Below, one piece after another: positions 19,619 to 27,589 of a DNA stretch of 27,839 nt. Every line of letters begins with the position of its first letter. The first letter of the stretch is position 1. The translations under genes were made by a program, and so were the position numbers. The notes under the pieces are model-generated. The model saw only the letters and a list, made by a program, of their open reading frames with translations, was not told where the DNA came from and ran no database searches. This DNA is from Synergistota bacterium (GTDB lineage: Bacteria > Synergistota > Synergistia > Synergistales > Synergistaceae): positions 1-27,839 of the forward strand of contig JAEXGR010000022.1 of NCBI GenBank assembly GCA_023450745.1, written 5' to 3'.

Positions 19619-21979
19619 TTAGAAGCCTTCCTGCGCGTTTCTCGCGATGATCTCTTCCTGCTGGTAGTTGTCGAGGTCCACGAAGTAGTCGCTGTAGCCG
19701 GCGACGCGGACGAGGAGGCCGCGGTATTTGTCGGGGTGGGCCTGAGCGTCGCGAAGGGTGGGCTCGTCTACCACGTTGAACTGGATGTGGTGTCCCCCCA
19801 GCTTGAAGTAGGAGCGGATGAGGTTCTTAACGCCCTCGATCCCCTCTTCGCCCGCGAGCACGGAGGGCAGGAAGCGCTGGTTGAGCAGCGTGCCGCCTGA
19901 CTTGACCTGGTCCATCTTCGCGAGAGACTTGACGACGGCGGTCGGGCCGTGGCGGTCAGCGCCGTGGCTCGGGCTGGTGCCGTCGGATTCAGGCATGCCG
20001 CTGAAACGCCCGTTCGGGGTTGCCGCGAGTTTCTGCCCGAAGTAGTTATGACAGGTCGTCGAGAGCATGTTGAGATGGTAGGTCGGGCCGAGGATGCTGC
20101 GTTTGCCGTCGATATTTTTGAAGAGGCTGTTGTAGACCATCTTCATGATGCCGTCGGCGTAGTCGTCGTCGTTGCCGAAGAAGGGCGTCTTGTTCCAGAG
20201 GGTAAGGCGCATCGCCTCGTGCCCTTCCCAGTTGGCCTTCATCGCGTCGACTATCTGCTGGAGCGTATACGTGCCTTCGTCGTAGACGTGCTTCTTGATC
20301 GCGGACAGGCTGTCGGTGATGGTGCCGATGCCGCAGCACTGGATATAGTCGCTGTTGTAGCGCGGGCCGCCGTTGTAGTAGTCTTTGCCCTTCTGGATGC
20401 AGTCGCGGATGACGCAGGAAAGGTAGGTGGCCGCCATGTTGGTCGCGTACTGATAGCGGAGGTAATTGTCGACGCCGATTTTGGTTTCGACGGCGTGGGC
20501 CATCTGTTTCTCAAAGGCCGCGTAGAGGTCGTCGAAGGTCTTGAACTCGGAGAGTTCGCCGGTCTTGATGCTGACCTGCTTGCCCGTAAGGAGGTCTACG
20601 CCGTTGGAGAGCGCGTATTCAAGAAGCTTCGGCACGTTGAGGTAGCCGTGGAGCAGGTAAGCCTCTTTGCCGGCGCAGCCCGTCTCGATGCAGCCGCTGG
20701 TGCCGCCTTCGCGCGCGTCTTCCAGGGTCTTGCCGACGCGCATCTGTTCCTGAATCACCATGTCGGCGTTGAACATCGAGGGATAGCCCATGCCGTTGCG
20801 GAAGACGCGGGCCGCGGCGCGGAGCACGTTGTCCGGCGTCCGTTCGCTGACCTGGATGTTGCCCTGCGGCTGGAGAAGGCGAAGTTCGTCGAAGATCTCC
20901 AGGCAGATGTAGGTCACTTCGCTGGAACCGTCGGTGCCGTCGGCTTTGAGTCCGGCGAGGTTGATGTTCGTGAAGTCGTTGTAGGTGCCGCTCTCTTTGG
21001 CCGTGACGCCGACCTTCGGCGGCGCGGGGGTGTTGTTGACCTTGATCCACAGGCAGGAAAGCAGCTCTTTCGCGTCGTCGCGCGTGATGGCGCCCGCGGC
21101 GATGTCTTTTTCATAGAAGGGGGCGAGGTGCTGGTCGAGGTGGCCGGGGCTCATGGCGTCCCAGCCGTTGAGCTCGGTGATGGTTCCCAGGTGCACGAAC
21201 CAGTACATCTGCACCGCTTCCCAGAAGCTGCTCGGGGCGTGCGCGGGGACGCGGCGGCAGACCTCGGCGATCTTGAGGAGTTCGGCCTTGCGTCTTTCGT
21301 CCTTCTCCTCGGCCGCCATCTTCTCGGCAAGCTCGGCGTGGCGCTCGGCGAAGATGATCACCGCGTCGCAGGAGATGTCCATACCCTGGAGCTGTTCGTC
21401 CTTCGCGGTGGCGTCGGGGTCGTTGATGAAGTCGAGCTTCGCGCGGGCCGCCGCGATGTCTTTTTTAAGGTCGAGGGCGCCCTTCTGATAGACGAGGTTG
21501 TCGAGGGCGGTGTGGCCGAGGGCGCGCTGTTCGCCGAATTCGGTGAAGGTGCCCGCCTCATAGAGGAGCGTCCAGTCTTCCGGCATACGCTCGAAGAGAC
21601 GGTCTCTCATGCAGCGTCCGCGCCAGTAGGGCTCGACGACCTTCTCGTAGGTGTCCATATCCTCAGTCGCGACGGTGTAGTTCTGCTGGGCGCGCGTCGT
21701 GAGGATCTCAAAGTCATGCCTTGAATGGCAGGTGAGCTCGGGGAAGGTCGAGACGGCCTTCGGTTTGGGGCCGCGCTCGCCGACGATGAGCTCTTCGGGG
21801 CCGATGTAGATCGCCTTTTTCTCGCAGATATGCTTGAAGTTCGCCGCGCGGAGGACAGGCATGGGGAGCTTGCCCTCGTTCTCGCGGTAGAACTCGGTCT
21901 CAAGCAGCGCCCTTTCGATGCTGATCGAGGGGTGGGTGTCAAAGCTTTCGTCGCGGAGACGCTGGATTCTTTCGTTCAT
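19619..21979 (-). CDS. hypD: Glycyl radical enzyme, trans-4-hydroxy-L-proline dehydratase type
   Basis: 786 residues. The C-terminal RVAGYSDYF carries the radical glycine (Gly761); GGTSGCIETGC carries the catalytic Cys430 and Glu432. Compared with C. difficile HypD as I remember it, residues fall at a constant offset of four: Phe148, His156, Asp274, Ser330, Phe336, Cys430, Glu432, Tyr446 and Gly761 match its Phe152, His160, Asp278, Ser334, Phe340, Cys434, Glu436, Tyr450 and Gly765. HypD removes water from trans-4-hydroxyproline to give pyrroline-5-carboxylate, which is reduced to proline in anaerobes. Ala in place of Phe follows the second Cys of the C-x4-C motif. GGGAGG precedes the ATG. The activase and a GntR regulator lie upstream on the same strand; no proC is in the window. 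Confidence 0.88.
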   Translation of the reverse strand: MNERIQRLRDESFDTHPSISIERALLETEFYRENEGKLPMPVLRAANFKHICEKKAIYIGPEELIVGERGPKPKAVSTFPELTCHSRHDFEILTTRAQQNYTVATEDMDTYEKVVEPYWRGRCMRDRLFERMPEDWTLLYEAGTFTEFGEQRALGHTALDNLVYQKGALDLKKDIAAARAKLDFINDPDATAKDEQLQGMDISCDAVIIFAERHAELAEKMAAEEKDERRKAELLKIAEVCRRVPAHAPSSFWEAVQMYWFVHLGTITELNGWDAMSPGHLDQHLAPFYEKDIAAGAITRDDAKELLSCLWIKVNNTPAPPKVGVTAKESGTYNDFTNINLAGLKADGTDGSSEVTYICLEIFDELRLLQPQGNIQVSERTPDNVLRAAARVFRNGMGYPSMFNADMVIQEQMRVGKTLEDAREGGTSGCIETGCAGKEAYLLHGYLNVPKLLEYALSNGVDLLTGKQVSIKTGELSEFKTFDDLYAAFEKQMAHAVETKIGVDNYLRYQYATNMAATYLSCVIRDCIQKGKDYYNGGPRYNSDYIQCCGIGTITDSLSAIKKHVYDEGTYTLQQIVDAMKANWEGHEAMRLTLWNKTPFFGNDDDYADGIMKMVYNSLFKNIDGKRSILGPTYHLNMLSTTCHNYFGQKLAATPNGRFSGMPESDGTSPSHGADRHGPTAVVKSLAKMDQVKSGGTLLNQRFLPSVLAGEEGIEGVKNLIRSYFKLGGHHIQFNVVDEPTLRDAQAHPDKYRGLLVRVAGYSDYFVDLDNYQQEEIIARNAQEGF

Positions 21980-22083
21980 AATTTACTACCTCCCATTGCA
22001 GATATGAAATAAGTTCGTTGCTTTAAACCGTGAAACTCGTTGCTTATTGATTATCGCCCTTTTATCTCTGCGGCCGCCGGCGG

Positions 22084-22989
22084 TTACCCGCCGATATGGA
22101 CTTTGAGGCCGTAGCTTTCGAGGATGCCCGCCGCGCGGCGCGTCTGGTTTTCCGTCGGCGGCAGCAGGTCGCGGAGCTTATACTCCATGTGCCACCGGTC
22201 ATGTTTACCCTTCGCCACCGTGTGATAGGGCAGGATGTTCACGCCCGTTACCCCCTTGAGGGGCTGGACGAATTTTCCCAAAGCGTGCATGTTTTCGTCG
22301 TCGCTGTTGAGTCCGGGCATGAACGGGACGCGGATGTTGATCTTCGCCCCCGCTTCTGATATCGCCCGCAGGTTCTCAAGGATGACGACGTTGTCCACGC
22401 CGGTGTATTCTTTATGCTTTTCCGGGTCCATATGCTTCACGTCGTAAAGGTAAAGGTCGGCGCGTTTTACGGAATCCGTGACGACGCTCCTGCTGACGAA
22501 GCCGCAGGTGTCGAGAGTCCTGTGATAGCCGGCCCGGCCGCAGGCGTCAAGCGCCTCAAAGAGGAACTCGGGCTGCATGAAGGGCTCGCCGCCGGAAAAG
22601 GTCACGCCTCCGCCGTCGCGGAAGAAGATTTCGTCTTTATGGAGCTGCGCCATCAGCTCATCGACCGTATAGGACCGGCCGCAGAGCTCGCGCGCCTCGG
22701 GCGGGCAGACGTCGCAGCACTTGCCGCAGCCGCAGCAGAGGCTGTCGTCCGTTACGAGAGAACCCTCCCGCAGCGAGATCGCGCCCTGAGGGCAGGCTTT
22801 CAGGCAGGAACCGCAGCCGATGCACTTTTCGCCGCGAAAGAGCACCACGGGCATCACCGACTGGCTCTCCGGATTATGACACCACCAACAGGCCAGCGGA
22901 CATCCTTTAAGATGCACCGTGGTGCGCGTGCCGGGGCCGTCATGTATCGAGTATTTTTTTATATCGAAGATAATTCCGCTCTTACTCAA
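22084..22989 (-). CDS. Glycyl-radical enzyme activating enzyme (radical SAM)
   Basis: 301 residues from a TTG codon. DIKKYSIHDGPGTRTTVHLKGC leads into the radical-SAM cluster motif C-x3-C-x2-C (Cys30, Cys34, Cys37). An insert with two ferredoxin-type [4Fe-4S] motifs follows (Cys56, 59, 62, 66 and Cys85, 88, 91, 95), then GGGVTFSGGEP for SAM binding and LPYHTVAKGKHDRW. It generates the glycyl radical on HypD, encoded 104 nt downstream. TTG 22989 is chosen because it overlaps the gntR stop by 8 nt and gives the usual length; a GGAGG lies 12 nt upstream inside gntR. No ATG start near this place fits the family length. Confidence 0.92.
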   Translation of the reverse strand: MSKSGIIFDIKKYSIHDGPGTRTTVHLKGCPLACWWCHNPESQSVMPVVLFRGEKCIGCGSCLKACPQGAISLREGSLVTDDSLCCGCGKCCDVCPPEARELCGRSYTVDELMAQLHKDEIFFRDGGGVTFSGGEPFMQPEFLFEALDACGRAGYHRTLDTCGFVSRSVVTDSVKRADLYLYDVKHMDPEKHKEYTGVDNVVILENLRAISEAGAKINIRVPFMPGLNSDDENMHALGKFVQPLKGVTGVNILPYHTVAKGKHDRWHMEYKLRDLLPPTENQTRRAAGILESYGLKVHIGG

Positions 22990-23698
22990 CGGTGCCGATT
23001 CCCTCCTCGGATAGGTCAAGATCAAGATGTTTGGCAAAGTAATATTTACGGATAAAGCGTTCCTGAACGGCAAACGACCAGTGCACGTCGCGCACATAAT
23101 CCGCGGCGCTGTTGAAGTCATGGCTCCGCAGCATTTCGATCATCGTTTTGTGTTCTTCAAGAGAGTGCAGTTCCCACTCTTTGACAAAGGTTTTGTTTCT
23201 CGGAAAATCGTAGAGGCGCTCCTTGTGTATCTTTATCGAGTGGAGCATCTCCGCGTTGTCCGACATATCAAGGTACACGTTGTGGAACTTAAGGTTCGCG
23301 TCGTAAAAGGCGGAAAAGTTGTTCTGTTCAAGCGCCTTGCCCATCTGGTGGTTGTATCTCTCCATCAGGTCGGCGTCGGCGTCGCGGAAACGGACCGCCA
23401 CAAGGACGAGCACCGCGGATTCAAGCGCGCCCAGCATCTCGTAGATGTTGCGTATCTTTTCAAGGGTCAGCGTGTTCACCACGACCCCGCGTCTGGGGAA
23501 GATGGTGATAAACCCCTCGGATTCGAGCTGGAAGAGCGCGTCGCGCAGCGGCGTCCTGCTCATGCCAAGTTCCCGGCTGATGTCGTTGAGGTTCAAAAAG
23601 GACCCCGCACGAACCTTTCCCTCATTCATCTGAATGCGGAGGTAATCGTAAACCTGTTCTCTGAGCGATTTTAGTGTGAATTGCGATTCGCACGTCAT
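22982..23698 (-). CDS. GntR-family (FadR/FCD) transcriptional regulator
   Basis: 238 residues. The N-terminal winged helix at about 8-75 includes LREQVYDYLR, DISRELGMSRTPLRDALFQLESEGFITIFPRRGVVV. The FCD ligand domain (about 85-215) keeps the spaced residues that bind metal: His in LKFHNVYLDM, His in EEHKTMIEML and His in DVHWSFAVQE. Such FadR-type proteins sense small carboxylates, often substrates of the genes beside them. Here the gene is first in the transcript of the activase and hypD, so it probably senses hydroxyproline or a product and controls its own operon. GGGAGGAG lies upstream of the ATG. Confidence 0.92.
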   Translation of the reverse strand: MTCESQFTLKSLREQVYDYLRIQMNEGKVRAGSFLNLNDISRELGMSRTPLRDALFQLESEGFITIFPRRGVVVNTLTLEKIRNIYEMLGALESAVLVLVAVRFRDADADLMERYNHQMGKALEQNNFSAFYDANLKFHNVYLDMSDNAEMLHSIKIHKERLYDFPRNKTFVKEWELHSLEEHKTMIEMLRSHDFNSAADYVRDVHWSFAVQERFIRKYYFAKHLDLDLSEEGIGTVE

Positions 23699-23723
23699 TA
23701 GGATATTCTCCTCCCATAAGGTA

Positions 23724-23751
23724 ATTGTAGCACAGATATATCAGAATGCAA
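23724..23751 (-). promoter_or_regulatory. Promoter of the gntR-activase-hypD operon
   Basis: On the minus strand TTGCAT (23751-23746), a 16-nt spacer and TACAAT (23729-23724), 26 nt before the gntR start. A short inverted repeat TATAT/ATATA spans the spacer and -35 region and may be an operator. Confidence 0.6.
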
Positions 23752-23951
23752 TATATTTAAAAACCATTTTTAGACATATTTATTTATTATTTTAAATAAC
23801 CCTGCAATAGCAAGGGATTTTCCTCTTCTTAGCTTAACTTTTCGTGATATTTTTCTGAAAATTCCTTCTAAACTTTTCAGGCATCTAAACGACCGCATTG
23901 TTATATTATAAATCAAGATAAGATTTGCTGAATAAAAATTAATAAGAGGGA
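23752..23951. other. AT-rich intergenic stretch
   Basis: Between the divergent gntR and aminotransferase promoters. The sequence is very rich in A and T; minus-strand reading frames here lack ribosome sites and known motifs. I see no RNA gene or repeat I can support. Confidence 0.5.
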
Positions 23952-23979
23952 TTACAGCTTTTAAAAAAAAGGTTATACT
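23952..23979 (+). promoter_or_regulatory. Candidate promoter of the first aminotransferase gene
   Basis: TTACAG (23952-23957), a 16-nt spacer and TATACT (23974-23979), 72 nt before the start codon. The -35 box is weak. Confidence 0.4.
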
Positions 23980-24051
23980 GTATGGATAGAGACGCGTATG
24001 TCGCGATTTATTAAACGCCGCCGACAACTATAGATGAAAGGGGAAACTTTA

Positions 24052-25179
24052 ATGAGAATTAAAGCGTTCAAGCTCGAAAGACTATTCGCCCGGTATGCGG
24101 AACAGGCCAAATATATGCTGAGCCAGTCTTCCTGCGAAAGCTGCTCCATGAAAGAGATTCTGGAGATGGCCGACCCGGAATGCAAAAAGCTCTGGGACGG
24201 TCTGAGCCTCGGCTACACAAGGCCCGCCGGCTTCGCCCCCCTGCGTGAGGCGATCTCCCAGCGTTACACCTCCATTCGCCCCTCCGACATTCTGGAGCTC
24301 ACGCCTGAAGAGGGTATTTTCATTTTTATGAACAACATGCTGGAGCCGGGCGACGAAGTGATCGTCATGCACCCGACGCTCCCCTCGCTCTACGAGCTGC
24401 CGCGCACGCTCGGCTGCAAGGTGATAAAGTGGCCGCTCGAGGTCACCAGCTGGGGCTGGCGCCTTGACGTCAACTTCCTCGCCGAGAATATTTCACCGAA
24501 GACTAAGCTGCTCGTCATGAACGTCCCCAACAACCCGACCGGCTATATCCCCGTGCGCACGGAGATGGACAGAATCCTCAACCTCGCCGACCGCATGGGC
24601 ACCTGGGTCTTCAACGAAGAGACCTATCGCGGCATGGAGCATGACCCCGCGGCGGCGCTCCCCTCCCTCGCGGACATCTATCCGCGGGCGACGGTCATCG
24701 GCGGCCTCAACAAATACGGGCTCCCGGGCACGCGCATGGGCTGGCTGGTCTCGAAAAACCGCCAGATCATCGAAGAGTGCGCCGGGTATAAAGATTACAC
24801 GACATACTGCAACAACGCGCCCGGAGAGGTGCTCGCGACGATTGCGATGCGCAACGCCCTCGACCTTCTCCAGCGCAACCACAAGATCGTTCTTGAAAAC
24901 CTCAGCATCGCCGAGGCCTTCTTCAAGAAACACCGCGACCTCTTCCAGTGGATTCAGCCCAACGGCGGCTCGACGGCCTTCCCGCGCCTGCTGCCGCCCT
25001 ACGACGTGACGGAGATGTGCGAACGCGCGATGACCGAGAAAAAGCTGCTCATCATCGGCGAACGCGCCTTCGGCCTCGATACGAACCACTTCCGCGTCGG
25101 GCTCGGCCGCCTCGACTTCAGCAAGGCGCTCGCCGTCTTCTCGGAGATCGTCGACGAAATTCAGGCGAAGCGGGCGTAA
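24052..25179 (+). CDS. Divergent class I/II PLP-dependent aminotransferase-fold enzyme
   Basis: 375 residues, fold type I. Seen: LGYTRPAGFAPLREAISQRY, the MLEPGDEVIVMHPTLPSLYEL block, NVPNNPTG (residues 158-164) and LNKYGLPGTRMGW, in which Lys221 should bind PLP. Two oddities appear at the cofactor site. The usual Asp of the D-E-x-Y motif is Glu189 (NEETYRG), and the Lys loop has Asn for Ser and is one residue shorter than the usual S-K-x-Y-G-L-P-G. The substrate is therefore uncertain; it may be a true transaminase or a side-branch enzyme such as a cyclase or lyase. ATG 24052 has AAAGGGGA 7 nt upstream; an in-frame ATG at 24034 has none. Followed by a second aminotransferase gene. Confidence 0.85.
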   Translation: MRIKAFKLERLFARYAEQAKYMLSQSSCESCSMKEILEMADPECKKLWDGLSLGYTRPAGFAPLREAISQRYTSIRPSDILELTPEEGIFIFMNNMLEPGDEVIVMHPTLPSLYELPRTLGCKVIKWPLEVTSWGWRLDVNFLAENISPKTKLLVMNVPNNPTGYIPVRTEMDRILNLADRMGTWVFNEETYRGMEHDPAAALPSLADIYPRATVIGGLNKYGLPGTRMGWLVSKNRQIIEECAGYKDYTTYCNNAPGEVLATIAMRNALDLLQRNHKIVLENLSIAEAFFKKHRDLFQWIQPNGGSTAFPRLLPPYDVTEMCERAMTEKKLLIIGERAFGLDTNHFRVGLGRLDFSKALAVFSEIVDEIQAKRA

Positions 25180-25225
25180 GCGGCGCGACAAAAGCGCCAT
25201 GTGAAACAAAACACCGATGTATATC

Positions 25226-25263
25226 CCGCCGGCCGGGGGGCGCAAGCCGCCCGCGGCCGGCGG
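25226..25263 (+). other. GC-rich hairpin between the two aminotransferase genes
   Basis: A perfect 9-bp outer stem CCGCCGGCC/GGCCGGCGG (25226-25234 with 25255-25263) continues into an imperfect GC-rich inner stem with a GCAA loop. No T-run follows, so it is not a normal terminator; it may reduce read-through or stabilise RNA ends. Confidence 0.6.
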
Positions 25264-25307
25264 TCTACACAAATAAGAAACAATTTTTGCCAAGGAGTGA
25301 TCGCACC

Positions 25308-26471
25308 ATGCGCTATTCAGACAGAATTTTATGTACGCCTTCCTCGTTTATACGAGATATCCTGAAAGTCACACAGGACCCGTCCGTCATCTCTTTCGCC
25401 GGCGGCCTGCCAAACCCGATATCCTTCCCGGAAGAGGCATTAAAGGAGTCTGCCTGCCGTATCATCGACAATGAGGGCGGGAAAGTTTTTCAATATTCGA
25501 CTACGGAGGGACATTTGCCGCTGCGTCAGTTTATCGCGGATAAGTACAACAAAAATTTCGGTCTGAATATTACGCCCGCGGATGTTCTCATTACGACAGG
25601 CTCGCAGCAGGCCCTTGACCTCATCGCGAAGGTCCTGCTCAACAAGGGCGACCGGGTGATCATCGAGGAGCCCGGATACCTCGGAGCCATTCAGGCCTTC
25701 TGCATGTTCGAGCCTGAATTCCTGCCCGTAACGCTGGAAGACGACGGCCTCAACCTCGAAAAGCTCGAAGCGGCGCTCAAACAGGAACGCGTGAAGTTCG
25801 CCTACGTGGTGCCCAACTTCCAGAACCCCACGGGACTCACCTATTCAAGAGCCCGCCGCGAAGCCGTCTGCGCGCTCTTCGACAAATATGACACCGTGCT
25901 CGTCGAGGACGACCCCTACGGAGAGCTGCGCTTCAAGGGAGAAAAACTTCCCTACATCGGCGCGGGCAAACTGGCCCACAGCGTGCTGCTCGGCACCTTC
26001 TCCAAGACCGTCACCCCCGGTATGCGTCTCGGCTTCATCATCACGCAGGATAAGGAACTCATGCACCATCTTGTGACGGCAAAGCAGTCAAGCGACCTCC
26101 ACACCAACATTTTCTCGCAGTACATGATCGCCGATTACCTTGCCCACAACGAATACCAGCAGCATGTCGACAAAATCATCGCCCTCTACAAAAACCAGGC
26201 CGAGGCGATGCTCGCCGCGATGAAAGAATACTTCCCCGCCTACGTGAAATACACGGAGCCGGAGGGCGGCATGTTCATCTGGGTAACGCTCCCGGAGGGG
26301 CAGTCGGCGCTCGACATCTTCCGCAAGGCGATGGAAAAGAAGGTCGCCTTCGTCCCCGGCGACCCCTTCTACGCGGGAAAAACGGACGTCAACACCTTCA
26401 GGCTGAATTACACCAACTCCACGCCGGAGGTCATCCGCGAGGGCATCAAGCGGCTCGCCGAAGTGCTCTAG
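25308..26471 (+). CDS. PLP-dependent aminotransferase, 2-aminoadipate/LysN-like
   Basis: 387 residues, fold type I. The short N-terminal part (RYSDRILCTPSSFIRDILK, then ISFAGGLPNPISFP) is typical of LysN, KAT-II and the aminotransferase part of MocR proteins. QYSTTEGHLPLRQFI, TTGSQQALDLIAKVL, VVPNFQNPTG (Asn and NPTG), VEDDPYGELRF (Asp pairing with the pyridine nitrogen, Tyr204) and GTFSKTVTPGMRLGF with the PLP lysine Lys233 are all present. The closing FRLNYTN has the carboxylate-binding Arg. It should use 2-oxoglutarate with a hydrophobic, aromatic or aminoadipate-like amino acid; the exact donor is unknown. Unlike MocR it lacks a DNA-binding domain. AAGGAG lies 11 nt upstream of the ATG. 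A terminator follows. Confidence 0.9.
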   Translation: MRYSDRILCTPSSFIRDILKVTQDPSVISFAGGLPNPISFPEEALKESACRIIDNEGGKVFQYSTTEGHLPLRQFIADKYNKNFGLNITPADVLITTGSQQALDLIAKVLLNKGDRVIIEEPGYLGAIQAFCMFEPEFLPVTLEDDGLNLEKLEAALKQERVKFAYVVPNFQNPTGLTYSRARREAVCALFDKYDTVLVEDDPYGELRFKGEKLPYIGAGKLAHSVLLGTFSKTVTPGMRLGFIITQDKELMHHLVTAKQSSDLHTNIFSQYMIADYLAHNEYQQHVDKIIALYKNQAEAMLAAMKEYFPAYVKYTEPEGGMFIWVTLPEGQSALDIFRKAMEKKVAFVPGDPFYAGKTDVNTFRLNYTNSTPEVIREGIKRLAEVL

Positions 26472-26502
26472 CCGCCGCTTCTCTTCTTTTAAAAGCTTTA
26501 TC

Positions 26503-26537
26503 GCCGGAAGGGGCAGCCGCCCTTTCCGGCTATTTTT
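26503..26537 (+). terminator. Terminator after the second aminotransferase gene
   Basis: A 12-bp stem (26503-26514 with 26519-26530, one G-U pair, loop AGCC) followed by TATTTTTTG. Confidence 0.88.
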
Positions 26538-26612
26538 TGCCGTCACATCAATTTTTTGTTTATTTGTCGCGCAAATTAGTGTACAATAATCCCAACCAAG
26601 GGGGCGACTATC

Positions 26613-27326
26613 ATGACGGCTCAGCAAAAAATGAACCCTAGATTAAACATTCTCATTCCCGTTGTGCGCGGACTCGCGAAGATCCTCGGCAAAGACTACG
26701 AAGTCAACCTGCACGACGTCTCGATGCCGGAGCATTCTCTCGTCCTCTGCGAAAACGGCTACGTCACGGGACGCCGCGAGGGAGGCCCCATGACCGATTT
26801 CGGCCTCTTCATGCTCCAATCCGAGGAATATCAGAGCAAAGACGGCATCTACAACTACCTTGCGAAAAACAACCGCGGCGAGCTTATCAAATGCAGCTGC
26901 ATCTTCATCAGAGACGAAAACGAAAAGATCATCGCCTTCCTCTGCATCAACTACGACCTCAAAAAGGCCGTCGCCGCGCAGGAGCTCATCGAAAGCCTGG
27001 TGAAGGTGGACATGGGAAAGATCGAACAATATCCGGAAAGCTTCGACACCCCGACCGAGCCGCAGGGCAAGTTCCCCGAACCGGTACGCGAATCTTTCGC
27101 GCAGGACCTTGAAGAGGTGATGGGGGATTCGCTGGCGCAGGCCAAAAAACGGATCGGCAAACCCCTGCAATACCTTACCAAGCCGGAAAAAAAGCAGGTT
27201 ATCAAAGAACTCCACGACAAGGGCTTCTTTCTGCTCAAAGGCGCTGTTGACACCCTGGCAGCAGAGATGGGCAATACGAAGTTCACCATCTACGCATACA
27301 TAAGAGATATTCAAAAAAAACAATAA
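26613..27326 (+). CDS. DauR/YheO-type transcriptional regulator
   Basis: 237 residues. The N-terminal PAS-like domain at about 15-125 (VVRGLAKILGKDYEVNLHDVSMPEHSLV, KCSCIFIRDENEKIIAFLCINYD) and the C-terminal helix-turn-helix at about 175-235 (LTKPEKKQVIKELHDKGFFLLKGAVDTLAAEMGNTKFTIYAYIRD) give the YheO/DauR family layout. DauR of Pseudomonas represses D-arginine catabolism; other members control amino-acid or dipeptide use. The ligand here is unknown. ATG 26613 follows AAGGGGG 9 nt upstream. A TACAAT lies 35 nt upstream of the start with a poor -35. The iron-sulfur oxidoreductase gene that begins at 27590 on the same strand, with a palindrome in its promoter, is the likely target. Confidence 0.9.
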   Translation: MTAQQKMNPRLNILIPVVRGLAKILGKDYEVNLHDVSMPEHSLVLCENGYVTGRREGGPMTDFGLFMLQSEEYQSKDGIYNYLAKNNRGELIKCSCIFIRDENEKIIAFLCINYDLKKAVAAQELIESLVKVDMGKIEQYPESFDTPTEPQGKFPEPVRESFAQDLEEVMGDSLAQAKKRIGKPLQYLTKPEKKQVIKELHDKGFFLLKGAVDTLAAEMGNTKFTIYAYIRDIQKKQ

Positions 27327-27352
27327 ATCATAACTATTTCCGCAAAAAAGCT

Positions 27353-27374
27353 TAGTATTCTCTTGATAATACTA
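27353..27374. repeat. Inverted repeat TAGTATT/AATACTA
   Basis: A perfect 7-bp inverted repeat with an 8-nt centre (27353-27359 with 27368-27374) shortly after the DauR-like gene. No T-run follows on the plus strand. It could be a regulator site in the leader region of the next gene. Confidence 0.4.
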
Positions 27375-27421
27375 CCATTGCTTGTGAAATTATGTTTTTG
27401 CGTGTAGATATTTATTTTATC

Positions 27422-27450
27422 TTGACAAAACTTCAATATTGAATGACAAT
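27422..27450 (+). promoter_or_regulatory. Candidate promoter of the [2Fe-2S] subunit gene
   Basis: TTGACA (27422-27427), a 17-nt spacer and GACAAT (27445-27450). The leader would be about 130 nt. The spacer holds a 12-bp palindrome (27432-27443). Confidence 0.55.
27432..27443. promoter_or_regulatory. Candidate operator TTCAATATTGAA
   Basis: A perfect 12-bp palindrome between the -35 and -10 boxes, a place where a bound repressor would block transcription. The adjacent DauR-like protein is the first candidate. Confidence 0.5.
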
Positions 27451-27464
27451 ATTCTATGTTAACA

Positions 27465-27494
27465 TCAAAAAATTGTTTCGTATCAATTTTTTGA
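27465..27494 (+). other. Leader hairpin upstream of the [2Fe-2S] subunit gene
   Basis: A perfect 11-bp inverted repeat TCAAAAAATTG/CAATTTTTTGA (27465-27475 with 27484-27494) with an 8-nt loop. The helix is AT-rich. It lies in the predicted leader and could be an operator or weak attenuator. Confidence 0.45.
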
Positions 27495-27589
27495 CGCGAC
27501 AGTCTACTCACCGATTTTTTCTTAATATTTTCAGCACCTAGTTCGCCGTGCCGCTGCGGCCGGCGTAAGACCAAGGAGGGAGAGAGGGC

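Noticed and set aside
19322..19622. Short plus-strand reading frames between lrp and hypD
   Set aside because: No ribosome site or recognisable motif, and they cross the hypD terminator.
19949..21724. Long plus-strand reading frame (591 codons) opposite hypD
   Set aside because: Val/Gly/Ala/Arg-rich antisense translation of a well-supported gene; high GC in third positions explains the lack of stops.
23770..24027. 85-residue minus-strand reading frame upstream of gntR
   Set aside because: AT-rich intergenic sequence with no ribosome site; it spans the aminotransferase promoter candidate.
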